Below are positions 47,869 through 57,119 of a DNA stretch of 64,000 nt, in pieces. The notes below the pieces were generated by a model that ran no database searches, had not been told where the DNA came from, and saw nothing but the letters and a program-made list of their open reading frames with translations. The position numbers were made by a program, and so were the translations under genes. Each line of letters begins with the position of its first letter. The stretch's first letter is position 1. This DNA comes from Erythrobacteraceae bacterium (GTDB lineage Bacteria > Pseudomonadota > Alphaproteobacteria > Sphingomonadales > Sphingomonadaceae), in contig JAHEAX010000005.1 in NCBI GenBank assembly GCA_024642525.1, positions 78,023 to 142,022 of the forward strand. Reading direction: 5' to 3'.

Positions 47869-49227
47869 ATGCGTTACCTCCCTCTGACCGATGCCGACCG
47901 TTCGGCAATGCTGGAAACCATCGGCGCGCCGGATATCGACGCGCTGTTCGTGGACGTTCCGCACGAAGCACAGCTTGACGGGCCAATCCGCGGCCTGCCG
48001 ATGCACGCCAGCGAACTGGCGGTTGAACGGCATATGGGCCGGCTTGCGAAGCAGAACCTTGCGGCTGGTGACGCACCGTTTTTCCTCGGCGCTGGTGCCT
48101 ATAAACATCACGTTCCGGCCAGTGTCGATCATATCATCCAGCGCGGCGAATTTCTGACGGCATACACGCCATATCAGCCCGAAATCGCGCAGGGCACGCT
48201 GCAGATGCTGTTCGAATTCCAGAGCCAGGTTGCCCGGCTTTATGGCTGCGATGTCGCCAATGCCAGCATGTATGATGGTTCAACCGCCTGCTGGGAAGCA
48301 ATCAGCATGGCGCGGCGCATCACCCGCAAGACCCGCGCGATACTGTCGTCCGGCCTGCACCCGCATTACGTGTCGGTCATCAAGACGATGGCGCGCTTCA
48401 CCGGCGACGAAATTCACTATTGCGCCCCGTCGCTGGATGCCGCGCCCGACTATGCCGCGATGCTGGATGCCATTGATGACGATACCAACTGTGTCGTGGT
48501 GCAATACCCTGACATCCTTGGCCGTATCGGTGATTTGTCCGCCATTGCCGAAAAGGCGCAGGCGCATAAAGCATTGCTGATTGCCGTGGTGACAGAACCT
48601 GTTGCCCTTGGCGCGATCAAGTCGCCGGGTGAAATGGGCGCGGATATCGTGGTTGGCGAAGGCCAGTCCATCGGCGTGGGCCTGCAGTTTGGCGGGCCAT
48701 ATCTCGGCCTGTTTGCGACCCGTCAGAAATATGTGCGGCAGATGCCGGGCCGTCTGTGCGGCGAGACCGTGGATGCCGAAGGGCAGCGCGGCTTCGTGCT
48801 CACGCTTTCCACGCGCGAACAGCATATCCGCCGCGAAAAGGCGACTTCCAACATCTGCACCAATTCCGGCCTGTGCGCGCTGGCGTTCTCCGTCCACATG
48901 ACGCTGCTGGGCGAAAAGGGCTTGCGCGCTCTGGCGGCTGAAAACCATCGGCTGGCCTGCCACGCGGTAGATACGCTGGCCAATGTGCCCGGCGTTACTG
49001 TGCTGAACGATGCGTTCTTCAATGAATTCACCATCCGGATTGACGGCGATGCGCGCGAGATCGTGCGCGAACTGGCCGAGAAGAACATCCTTGCCGGCGT
49101 CTCGCTCGGCAGGCTTTACCCCGATGAGACCGGCCTTGCAGGCGGGCTTCTGGTCGCCGTTACTGAAACCACGAGCGAGGACGATATCGACGCCCTTGCC
49201 GCATCGCTGAAGGAGGCGCTGGCATGA
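47869..49227 (+). CDS. gcvPA: Glycine dehydrogenase (decarboxylating) subunit 1
   Basis: This is the N-terminal half of the P protein, encoded separately as in many alphaproteobacteria and Gram-positives. The 452-residue protein begins [27 protein letters not shown] and carries [18 protein letters not shown] and the [20 protein letters not shown] segment. It lies 72 bases after gcvH and overlaps gcvPB by four bases, so the halves are made together. Confidence 0.95.
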   Translation: MRYLPLTDADRSAMLETIGAPDIDALFVDVPHEAQLDGPIRGLPMHASELAVERHMGRLAKQNLAAGDAPFFLGAGAYKHHVPASVDHIIQRGEFLTAYTPYQPEIAQGTLQMLFEFQSQVARLYGCDVANASMYDGSTACWEAISMARRITRKTRAILSSGLHPHYVSVIKTMARFTGDEIHYCAPSLDAAPDYAAMLDAIDDDTNCVVVQYPDILGRIGDLSAIAEKAQAHKALLIAVVTEPVALGAIKSPGEMGADIVVGEGQSIGVGLQFGGPYLGLFATRQKYVRQMPGRLCGETVDAEGQRGFVLTLSTREQHIRREKATSNICTNSGLCALAFSVHMTLLGEKGLRALAAENHRLACHAVDTLANVPGVTVLNDAFFNEFTIRIDGDAREIVRELAEKNILAGVSLGRLYPDETGLAGGLLVAVTETTSEDDIDALAASLKEALA

Positions 49228-50789
49228 ACGCTCCGAACAAATCCGGCTGGAAGCCTGCGATGAATGCCGATGGCGAGAGCATTGGCGGCCCCGCAACGCA
49301 TACCGGCAACCGTGCATTGATGCTGGAAGAAGAGCTGATTTTCGAAATTGGCGGCACTGACACCACAGGCGTCGACCTGCCGCAGCCAGATGCATTTGCA
49401 CAGCGCCGCACCGGCGGGCTGGAACGCACGGCAGAAATCGGCCTTCCTGGCCTGTCCGAACCTGAAACCGTGCGCCATTACACGCGTCTCAGCCGCCAGA
49501 ACTATGCCATCGACCTTGGCCTGTTTCCGCTGGGCAGCTGCACCATGAAGCATAATCCGCGTCTCAATGAAAAAGTCGCGCGGATGCCCGGTTTTGCCGA
49601 TCTGCACCCGATGGCACCCAGCACCACCACGCAAGGCGCGCTGGCGGTCATCCATGAACTGGGCGAATGGCTCAAGACGCTGACCGGAATGCCTGCTGTC
49701 GCAATGAGCCCCAAGGCGGGTGCGCATGGCGAACTTTGCGGCATTCTGGCCATTCGTGCCGCACTGGAAGCGCGCGGCGATGCGCGCAAGGTCGTGCTGT
49801 GCCCTGAAAGCGCCCATGGCACCAACCCCGCCACCGCAGCCTTTGCTGGTTATGAAGTGGAAGACATACCTGCAACGCCCGAAGGCCGGGTTGATCTGGC
49901 TGCATTGGAAGCGCGGCTGGGGCCGGATGTTGCCGCAGTGATGATCACCAATCCCAATACCTGTGGCCTGTTCGAACGCGATTTCCGCAAGATTGCCGAT
50001 GCGGTTCACGCTGCGGGCGGTCTGGTTTATTGCGATGGCGCCAATTTCAACGCCATTGTTGGCCGCGTGCGTCCCGGTGATCTGGGCGTGGATGCCATGC
50101 ACATCAACCTGCACAAGACGTTTTCCACTCCGCATGGCGGCGGCGGACCGGGTTCCGGCCCTGTCGTATTTTCAGAAGCACTGGCACCCTTCGCGCCGCT
50201 GCCTTTCGTGGAAAAAACAGACGACGGCTTCGTTTTGGTCGAAGAAGAGACCGCAGGTGATCGCCACGCCAGCAGCTTTGGCCGGATGACTGCGTTTCAT
50301 GGCCAGATGGGTATGTTCACCCGCGCATTGACCTATATCCTCAGCCACGGTGCCGACGGGCTGAAGCAGGTGTCCGAAGATGCGGTGCTGAACGCCAATT
50401 ACGTATTGCGCAAGCTGGAGGACGTGCTCCACGCGCCATTCGCCGACAGCGGGCCGTGCATGCATGAAGCCCTGTTTGGCGACAAGGGCTTTGCAGAAGG
50501 CCTGTCCACGCTTGATCTGGCAAAGGGCCTGATCGACGAAGGCTACCATCCGATGACCATGTATTTCCCGTTGGTGGTGCATGGCGCGATGCTGGTCGAG
50601 CCGACAGAAACCGAAAGCAAGGCTGCGCTTGACCAGTTCATCGGCGCAATGCGCAGTGTGGCAGAGCGGGCAATTGCTGGCGATGAAACGCTGAAGACAG
50701 CGCCGCATTACGCCCCGCGCCGCCGGTTGGATGAAACACTGGCTGCTCGTAAGCCAGTGCTGGCATGGACCGAACCTGCGGCGGAATGA
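49224..50789 (+). CDS. gcvPB: Glycine dehydrogenase (decarboxylating) subunit 2
   Basis: The 521-residue subunit holds the pyridoxal phosphate site: Lys298 in [16 protein letters not shown], with SCTMKHNPR and SPKAGAHGE upstream. It decarboxylates glycine and passes the aminomethyl group to GcvH. With gcvT, gcvH and gcvPA it completes the complex except for the L protein (lipoamide dehydrogenase), which is not here. It ends the riboswitch-controlled operon. Confidence 0.95.
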   Translation: MNAPNKSGWKPAMNADGESIGGPATHTGNRALMLEEELIFEIGGTDTTGVDLPQPDAFAQRRTGGLERTAEIGLPGLSEPETVRHYTRLSRQNYAIDLGLFPLGSCTMKHNPRLNEKVARMPGFADLHPMAPSTTTQGALAVIHELGEWLKTLTGMPAVAMSPKAGAHGELCGILAIRAALEARGDARKVVLCPESAHGTNPATAAFAGYEVEDIPATPEGRVDLAALEARLGPDVAAVMITNPNTCGLFERDFRKIADAVHAAGGLVYCDGANFNAIVGRVRPGDLGVDAMHINLHKTFSTPHGGGGPGSGPVVFSEALAPFAPLPFVEKTDDGFVLVEEETAGDRHASSFGRMTAFHGQMGMFTRALTYILSHGADGLKQVSEDAVLNANYVLRKLEDVLHAPFADSGPCMHEALFGDKGFAEGLSTLDLAKGLIDEGYHPMTMYFPLVVHGAMLVEPTETESKAALDQFIGAMRSVAERAIAGDETLKTAPHYAPRRRLDETLAARKPVLAWTEPAAE

Positions 50790-50797
50790 ACCGCCGC
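50778..50797 (+). terminator. Weak hairpin at the end of gcvPB
   Basis: GCGGCGG (50778-50784) pairs with CCGCCGC (50791-50797) around a six-base loop that contains the gcvPB stop codon. No T tract follows, only two TGATTAAA copies, so termination here is uncertain and read-through into the cyclase gene is possible. Confidence 0.35.
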
Positions 50798-50847
50798 GCT
50801 TGATTAAAGCTGATTAAACCGCTTTCCTCCCTCCAGGGGGGATAGGC

Positions 50848-52857
50848 ATGATGCCGACACAGCGTTCGGACAGCTTTATCAGGCGGGGGTGGCGCAATGT
50901 CCGCGAAGCAGGCACGCAGCGGCTGGTCCTGACGGGGCTGCTGGTGCTGGTTGCCCTGCTGCTGGCCAAGTTCAGCTGGTATGTGCCGGTCACTGCCGAT
51001 GCAGAGCGGGCGCTGTTCGACCTGCGTAGTTTCGTGAATGCAGAACACGTCGAACAGGACGACCGCATCCTGCTGGTCGTCTATGACGAGCAGACGCTGA
51101 TCGATGCGCGCAAGCGATCCCCGCTGGATCGCGGATTGCTGAGCGCGGCCCTGCGCAATCTCGATGCGATGGGTGCCAAAGCGATCGGCATCGATATATT
51201 GTTCGACCAGCCGCAGGATGAAGACGCACAGCTGATCGAAACACTGCGCGCCATGAAAACGCCGGTGGCCGTGGCCTATGCCGAAGTGGCGTCGAACAAA
51301 GCCGATATCGTCTATGAACAGCAGGAATTCCTGAAGGGTTTCATGGCGCAGCTGGAAGGCAGCAATGCGCGGCCTGCCAGTATCAGGCTGGACAATGCCT
51401 TTGGCGTGACCCGAAACTGGCCAAAGCAGGAACCGGGGCTGCCGCCGCTGCTGGGCCGCGCCATGATGCAGGCCGCTGGCGAAGGCGCGGCCACCTTGCC
51501 GGGCTATGAAGGCCCGCTGCGTTACCGCCAGCCGGTCTATGAAGACCAGCCGGTGTTTGCATCACTACGCATCGACCTGTTTGCAGACCCCGAACTTGCG
51601 CCGATGATGGCGCAACAGGTGGCCGGGCGCTATGTCCTTATTGGCGGCGATCTGGTGGATGTGGACCGGGTGGAAACCACTTTTACGGCCAGTACTGGCG
51701 AGGTGCCGCCTGGCCTTGCCGTCCATGCCGCAATGATGGCGCAGATGCTGGATGGCGCGGAAATGCCGGTGCCGATGCCTGCTGCCATGTGGGCGCTCAG
51801 CATTCTGGTGGTGATGTTTGCCGTGCTGACCGGATTGCTCGAATTGGGCAGATGGCGCATTTACGCACTGCTCATTGTGCAGTTTCTGGTGATGCTGGGG
51901 ACACCCTTTGCAATGCAGGCGCGCGGTATTGACACCTATGGAGTGCCTGCGGCTGGCTGGCTGATCGGCTGGATGGTTGCCTTTGCCGCAGTTACTTCTG
52001 CTGCGCGTGCCGCAGGCGCAGTGCAGCGCAATTTCGCCCAAGGCGCGCTTGGCAAATATCTGCCGCGCGACATCGCCCGTGAGATCATCGAAAAACCCGA
52101 ACTTCTGTCACTTCATGGCGAGAAGAAATCGATCTACGTGCTGTTCAGCGACCTCGAAGGGTTCACCAAGATGAGCCATGCGCTGGAACCGGAAATGGTC
52201 GCCAAATTGCTGAACCGCTATCTTGAAAGCCTGAGCAAGGTGGTGCTGGACCACGGCGGGGTAATCGACAAATTCGTGGGGGATGCGGTCGTCGCATTCT
52301 GGGGCGCACCCATTTCGCGTCCCGATGATGCCATGCGTGCAGCAAAGGCAGGATATGCCATCTGGCAAGCGGGCGAGGAATTCAGGCGCAGCGTAGATCC
52401 CGGCTTGCCGCCCATCGGCAAGACCCGCGTCGGCCTGCATTATGGTGAAGCCGTGGTCGGCAATTTTGGCGGCGAAACGCGCATCCAGTATACTGCCCTT
52501 GGTGACAGCATGAACACGGCTGCCCGGTTGGAAGCCGCGAACAAGGCGCTTGATTCCAGCGTGATGGCCAGCCGCGAATTTGCGGAGAAATCCGGCCTCG
52601 ACTGGTGGCGGCCAATGGGCCGCGTGGTGCTGCGCGGGCGGGCCAAGCCGGTCGATATTCTTGAACCAGCGCCCGATTTTCCGGCAGAAGACCGCAAGGT
52701 ATTGATCCAGGCCATGATCCTTGGCGACACGGACCTGGAAGCCGCACTATCGCTGGTGCAGGACCTGGTGGCGAAACACCCCACTGACAAAGCGCTGGCT
52801 AATCTGTTATACCGACTGAGAAATCTCGGGGAGGGGAATGCATATGTCCTGGGTTAA
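50848..52857 (+). CDS. CHASE2-domain adenylate cyclase
   Basis: The 669-residue membrane protein has an N-terminal helix (25-41), an extracytoplasmic CHASE2 sensor (about 45-305), three helices (313-333, 338-355, 366-384) and a cytoplasmic class III cyclase domain (about 420-600). The two metal aspartates are Asp435 (VLFSDLEGFT) and Asp479 (FVGDAVVAF); Lys475 and Thr549 (QYTALGD) at the purine-recognition positions point to ATP rather than GTP, and NTAAR (556-560) stabilises the transition state. It should make cAMP in response to a periplasmic cue. It overlaps an exported-protein gene by 14 bases and lies upstream of the multihaem cytochrome genes. Confidence 0.92.
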   Translation: MMPTQRSDSFIRRGWRNVREAGTQRLVLTGLLVLVALLLAKFSWYVPVTADAERALFDLRSFVNAEHVEQDDRILLVVYDEQTLIDARKRSPLDRGLLSAALRNLDAMGAKAIGIDILFDQPQDEDAQLIETLRAMKTPVAVAYAEVASNKADIVYEQQEFLKGFMAQLEGSNARPASIRLDNAFGVTRNWPKQEPGLPPLLGRAMMQAAGEGAATLPGYEGPLRYRQPVYEDQPVFASLRIDLFADPELAPMMAQQVAGRYVLIGGDLVDVDRVETTFTASTGEVPPGLAVHAAMMAQMLDGAEMPVPMPAAMWALSILVVMFAVLTGLLELGRWRIYALLIVQFLVMLGTPFAMQARGIDTYGVPAAGWLIGWMVAFAAVTSAARAAGAVQRNFAQGALGKYLPRDIAREIIEKPELLSLHGEKKSIYVLFSDLEGFTKMSHALEPEMVAKLLNRYLESLSKVVLDHGGVIDKFVGDAVVAFWGAPISRPDDAMRAAKAGYAIWQAGEEFRRSVDPGLPPIGKTRVGLHYGEAVVGNFGGETRIQYTALGDSMNTAARLEAANKALDSSVMASREFAEKSGLDWWRPMGRVVLRGRAKPVDILEPAPDFPAEDRKVLIQAMILGDTDLEAALSLVQDLVAKHPTDKALANLLYRLRNLGEGNAYVLG

Positions 52858-53569
52858 GAGCCTTTCAGTCTTCGCATCTGTGGCCGGTGCCGCAGCAGCC
52901 CTGGCATTTCCGCAAGCCGCCAGTGCGGATGTGGTCGTGGCATCGAGCGGGCCTTCCGCCACCCAGTATCCGGTTGGCAGGAAGCTGGGCGAAAGCGACC
53001 AGATCATGCTGAAGGCTGGCGATAGTGTCACTGTTCTGGGTGCTGGCGGCACCCGTGTCATCAGCGGCGCGGGCAGCCACCGTGTTGGTGCGCGCGGCGC
53101 GGCCAAACGGTCCACTTTTGCGACGCTGACAAGGCAGCGGTCCGCAGCGCGGGTGCGCACAGGCGCGGTGCGCGGCGATCTGACCGGCGCAGAAGTCACA
53201 CGCCCGAACATCTGGTATGTCGATGTCACCCAATCAGGCACGATGTGCGTTGCCGATGCTGCCGCTGTCCAGATGTGGCGGCCAGTCAGCACAGGCGCGG
53301 CAACCTATCTGGTGGCTAGCCCCGCATCGCCCGACCATGTCCATGTCGCTTTTCTCGACGGGGAAATGACTGCGGGGTGGAGCGCGGAACAATTGCCGGT
53401 GGCCGAGGGCAGCACCTATGTCATCACTGGCCCCGATGGCGGGGCAGGCGCGCAAGTGACCTTCGCCATGCTCGGAACAGAGCCTGACAACCCTGAAGAT
53501 ATGGCCGATGCGCTCATTGCAAAAGGCTGCACCGGACAATTGGCGCTGCTTACATCTGCCATGATGTAA
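52844..53569 (+). CDS. Exported protein of unknown function coupled to the cyclase
   Basis: The start at 52844 has GGGGAGGGG seven bases upstream; the ATG at 52838 is too close to it. The 241-residue product has a signal peptide (MSWVKSLSVFASVAGAAAALAFPQAASA) and then segments such as QIMLKAGDSVTVLGAGGTRVISGAG that resemble the start of FecR-type or SH3-like periplasmic proteins, an Arg-rich stretch (AKRSTFATLTRQRSAARVRTG) and two cysteines (near residues 138 and 229) that could form a disulfide. CHASE2 proteins often neighbour FecR-like exported proteins, so this may help sense or present the signal. No firm family. Confidence 0.7.
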   Translation: MSWVKSLSVFASVAGAAAALAFPQAASADVVVASSGPSATQYPVGRKLGESDQIMLKAGDSVTVLGAGGTRVISGAGSHRVGARGAAKRSTFATLTRQRSAARVRTGAVRGDLTGAEVTRPNIWYVDVTQSGTMCVADAAAVQMWRPVSTGAATYLVASPASPDHVHVAFLDGEMTAGWSAEQLPVAEGSTYVITGPDGGAGAQVTFAMLGTEPDNPEDMADALIAKGCTGQLALLTSAMM

Positions 53570-53703
53570 AACGCGCAAACCAGCGACTGGGCGGAGTATC
53601 CACGCGCCGTGGAAACTTTGTCCGGCCGCAACCTTGGCAATCAGGGTTTTTGCAGGCAGGTTGAATGGCAGGGACTATCTGTTGCCCAAAGGGGGGGTAA
53701 CGC

Positions 53704-55137
53704 GTGAAACGCAACGCAGGACGAAAGCCTGGGTCTGATTCTGGCTTTGTGGGCGCTGTGAAGCTGCTCTTGCCAGTGCTGCTGCCTGCCTGCCTTGCCC
53801 TGTTCCTGCTGGCCGATACTTTTGGACCTTCCCACGCGCAAGCTGCCAGCGCCGATGGCCAATATGCCAATGGCCAGTATGAAGGCGTGGCCAGCTGCGC
53901 CGGTTCCACCTGCCATGGCCGCGCAGAAGGCAATGGCGAAATCGTGCGGCAGGATGAAATCGCCAGTTGGCAGGAACCGTCATCTTCAACAGGGGCGCAC
54001 AGCAGGGCCTTTGCCGTGCTCGGCAGCCCGCGCGGGCGGGCAATTGCCGCCAATCTGGGGCTTGGCGCGGCGACATCTGCGCCTGCCTGCCTCGGCTGCC
54101 ATTCCACTTACGTACCGGCGGCGAACCGTGGCGCACGCTTCCAGGCTTCGGACGGGGTCGGGTGCGAGACGTGCCATGGCCCTGCTGCCGGCTGGATCGC
54201 CAGCCATTATGCGCGGCCGGCCACGCATAAATCCAACGTCGCCAATGGGCTTGTCCCGCTGGAACAGCCGCAGGTGCGTGCTGGCCTTTGCCTCGATTGC
54301 CATTTCGGCAGCAGTGATACCGGCCAGTTCGTCACCCATTCGATGATGGCGGCAGGCCATCCGCGCATCGCGTTTGAGCTCGACCTGTTTTCGTCGCTCC
54401 AGCAGCATCACGATGTCGATGCGGACTATGTGGCGCGCAAGGGCAAGACCGACAGCGTCCGCCTGTGGGCCGTGGGCCAGGCCGAAGCCGTGCGCCGTTC
54501 TACCGACCTTTTCGCCCAGCCCAAATTCGGCATACAAGGCGTATTTCCCGAATATTATTTTTACGATTGCCACAGCTGCCATCGCCCGATCGAGGATGGG
54601 CCGCAGGCGAAACGCACCTTCGAAACAAACCCCGGCCGCCCCATACCCTTTGGCATGGCGCCTTATAATGATGAAAACATCATTATGCTTTCGGCAGTAT
54701 CGCGCGCCCTCGTGCCGGAACGGGGCGCATCCTTTGATAATGCGAGCAAGGATTTTCACCGTGCCATGGGGCAGGGCCGCGCCGAAGCGTCTGCTGCTGC
54801 GCAGCGGCTGCGCGGCGAGGCAGCGGCATTGTCCGACGCGCTTTCCCGCCGCAGCTATACCGGCAATGATGCCTTCACCGTGGTTGCGGCCATTGCCGAC
54901 CGGACGACATCGCCCCGCTTCACCGATTACACAGCGTCCGCGCAGGCGGTAATGGCGGTGGACACACTGCTGAATGCTATGGTGCGCGAAGGGCGCATTA
55001 CCGTGGGCGCTGCTGCTGGCATCAGGGCCAATATCAACCGCGCCTATGCCGCGGTGCGAAGCCCGGATGCCTATAGCCCGTCGCAATTCCGCAATGCGCT
55101 CGGCGCAGCAACCAGCGCCATCGGGGCGCTTCGCTGA
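53704..55137 (+). CDS. Periplasmic five-haem cytochrome c
   Basis: The 477-residue protein starts at GTG behind GGGGGGG. A membrane/signal segment (LLLPVLLPACLALFLLA, residues 21-37) is followed by five haem-binding motifs: CAGSTCH (65-71, the longer CX4CH form), CLGCH (129-133), CETCH (154-158), CLDCH (196-200) and CHSCH (289-293). Distal ligand histidines are plentiful. The layout resembles cytochrome c554-type multihaem proteins. The C-terminal 170 residues are helical and haem-free. It is the first gene of a coupled set; its stop overlaps the next start (TGATG). Confidence 0.9.
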   Translation: MKRNAGRKPGSDSGFVGAVKLLLPVLLPACLALFLLADTFGPSHAQAASADGQYANGQYEGVASCAGSTCHGRAEGNGEIVRQDEIASWQEPSSSTGAHSRAFAVLGSPRGRAIAANLGLGAATSAPACLGCHSTYVPAANRGARFQASDGVGCETCHGPAAGWIASHYARPATHKSNVANGLVPLEQPQVRAGLCLDCHFGSSDTGQFVTHSMMAAGHPRIAFELDLFSSLQQHHDVDADYVARKGKTDSVRLWAVGQAEAVRRSTDLFAQPKFGIQGVFPEYYFYDCHSCHRPIEDGPQAKRTFETNPGRPIPFGMAPYNDENIIMLSAVSRALVPERGASFDNASKDFHRAMGQGRAEASAAAQRLRGEAAALSDALSRRSYTGNDAFTVVAAIADRTTSPRFTDYTASAQAVMAVDTLLNAMVREGRITVGAAAGIRANINRAYAAVRSPDAYSPSQFRNALGAATSAIGALR

Positions 55138-57119
55138 TGTTGGCGCGGTGGGCAAGAATGCTGATTCTGGCTGGCGCTTTTGCGCTGGCAGCGTGCGGCG
55201 GGTCTGGCGGCGGTTCCGGTTCTTCGGGCGGATCGGGCGGCGGCACAAGTGGCAGCGGCACGGGCGGCAGCCCATCGACAATCCCGCCCTATACAGCCCC
55301 TGCCCAGCTTTCACTCAGTTCTGCAGAGGTTGGCCAGATCGTGGCTCGCGCAGCCGCACAGGCGAACGGTTCGGGCAAACCTGCGGTCATTTCCGTGGTG
55401 GACCGGGTGGGCAATGTGCTGGCGCTTTTCAGAATGACCGGCGCGCCTGCCACGGTCGCCATTCCCGATGCGCCCAATGGCCAGAACATCGATATTCAGG
55501 GGCTGGATGTTCCGGCAGAAGCCGCCGCAGTCGCCAAGGCGATTACCGGCTCTTATCTGTCGAGCGGGGGTAACGCATTTTCCAGCCGCACGGCAAGCAT
55601 GATCGTGCAGGAACATTTCCCGCCTGCGCCCAATACAGCGGGGCTGGAAAGCGGGCCGCTGTTTGGTGTGCAGTTCAGCCAGTTGCCCTGTTCGGATTTT
55701 TCCAGCCGGTTCATGCCTGCAGGCGCAGCTGCACTTATCGGCCCCAAACGCTCGCCGCTGGGTCTTTCAGCTGATCCCGGCGGGTTTCCGCTCTACAAGA
55801 ACGGCGTTCTGGTGGGCGGCATCGGCATCGCGGCAGATCCTGACTACGGCGCAGACGACAATGTGATCGATGTCGATCGTAATGTCGATGAACTCATTGC
55901 CCTTGCCGGAACCATCGGCTTCGAAGCGCCGACCAATATCCGGGCAGAACGCATTTACGTCGACGGCACGCAGCTGCGCTTCAGCGACGCCACCTATGCC
56001 GATCTGTTCGACGTGACCGGCGCAACCTATGCCAATACGGCTCCGGCATTGGGCGTGCTGGTCCCTCTGATTGGATATTACCAGGGCGGCACGTTGCTGG
56101 CAGGCACTGCCTATGGGACGGAAAATTCGGGCATTCGCCCTGCCACCCCTGCTGAATTCACCAATCGGGATGCTTTTGTGCTGACCAATGGCAGCGGCGC
56201 GAACCGTTTCCCGATCAGGGCAGGCACTGATGGCGCAGAAGTAAGCCAGCCGCTGACGGCGGCAGAGGCGAAAGCCATTCTGGAAGAAGCCTTCGCAATC
56301 ATGAGCCGCGCCCGTGCGCAGATACGCCAGCCGCTGGACAGCCGCGCGCAGGTATCCATATCGCTGGTCGATACGCGCGGGCAGGTGCTGGGCATCGTCA
56401 GGTCGCCCGATGCGCCGATTTTCGGTGCGGATGTATCGCTGCAAAAAGCGCGCACGGCCAATTTCTTCTCCAGCCCCTATGCCGCATCCAGCCTGCTGGC
56501 AGACCCCAATCCCGATGTTGCGGCATTCGTGGCCAAAGTTCGCAATTTCATAGGGGACCAGAATGCGCTGACCGGCACTTTTGCCTTTGCTGACAGGTCA
56601 GGCGGCAATCTGTCGCGGCCCTATTTCCCCGATGGCGAAGTTGGCCAGCCCAATGGTCCGCTGTCCCGCCCGATCGCGCAGTTCAACCCTTTCTCCACCG
56701 GTCTGCAATCGGCGCTGGTGCTGAATAATCTGGCGCAGCATCTGGCCTTTGCTACGGGCCAGAGCGCCACGGACACGCCGCGCGGCTGCACCTATACACC
56801 GCAGGTCGCAGCAGGGCAGAACCGGCTGCAGAACGGCATCCAGATTTTCCCCGGTTCAGTGCCGGTCTATCGCGGCAATGTGCTGGTCGGCGGCCTTGGC
56901 GTATCGGGTGACGGGATCGATCAGGATGACATGATCAGTTTCCTCGGCACGCATAATGCCGGGCTGCGGGTGGGCGGCATCGGCAATGCGCCCAAGGATA
57001 TCCGGGCCGACAGGATTCAGGTGAACGTCAATGGCCGTCTTGTGCGTCTGCGCTACGTCAGTTGCCCGTTTGCGCCTTTCCTCGACATTCCAGACCAGAA
57101 TGTTTGCGAGGGGCTGTAA
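55137..57119 (+). CDS. Lipoprotein with two GlcG/HbpS-type haem-binding domains
   Basis: The 660-residue protein has a lipoprotein signal ending ALAAC, then a Gly/Ser-rich linker (about 21-47) of the kind that holds surface or periplasmic domains away from the membrane. Two related domains follow. Each has a strand with a conserved VD.xG (AVISVVDRVGNVLALFRM near residue 83; VSISLVDTRGQVLGIVRS near 405) and a later GG.G motif (FPLYKNGVLVGGIGIAAD near 215; VPVYRGNVLVGGLGVSGDG near 580), matching the GlcG/HbpS (Haem_degrading) fold. Such domains bind haem. A duplicated, lipid-anchored form in a cytochrome operon is unusual. Confidence 0.83.
   Translation: MLARWARMLILAGAFALAACGGSGGGSGSSGGSGGGTSGSGTGGSPSTIPPYTAPAQLSLSSAEVGQIVARAAAQANGSGKPAVISVVDRVGNVLALFRMTGAPATVAIPDAPNGQNIDIQGLDVPAEAAAVAKAITGSYLSSGGNAFSSRTASMIVQEHFPPAPNTAGLESGPLFGVQFSQLPCSDFSSRFMPAGAAALIGPKRSPLGLSADPGGFPLYKNGVLVGGIGIAADPDYGADDNVIDVDRNVDELIALAGTIGFEAPTNIRAERIYVDGTQLRFSDATYADLFDVTGATYANTAPALGVLVPLIGYYQGGTLLAGTAYGTENSGIRPATPAEFTNRDAFVLTNGSGANRFPIRAGTDGAEVSQPLTAAEAKAILEEAFAIMSRARAQIRQPLDSRAQVSISLVDTRGQVLGIVRSPDAPIFGADVSLQKARTANFFSSPYAASSLLADPNPDVAAFVAKVRNFIGDQNALTGTFAFADRSGGNLSRPYFPDGEVGQPNGPLSRPIAQFNPFSTGLQSALVLNNLAQHLAFATGQSATDTPRGCTYTPQVAAGQNRLQNGIQIFPGSVPVYRGNVLVGGLGVSGDGIDQDDMISFLGTHNAGLRVGGIGNAPKDIRADRIQVNVNGRLVRLRYVSCPFAPFLDIPDQNVCEGL

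Noticed and set aside
46271..50789. Split gcvP and metH as evidence of frameshifts
   Set aside because: Both halves are complete modules with their own starts and ribosome-binding sites or coupling overlaps; split forms of these genes are known in other bacteria.
50798..50820. Direct repeat TGATTAAA after gcvPB
   Set aside because: Only two short copies side by side; no sign of a mobile-element duplication or attachment site.
53986..55314. 442-residue minus-strand open frame
   Set aside because: Opposite the five-haem cytochrome; Arg/Cys/His-rich shadow composition.
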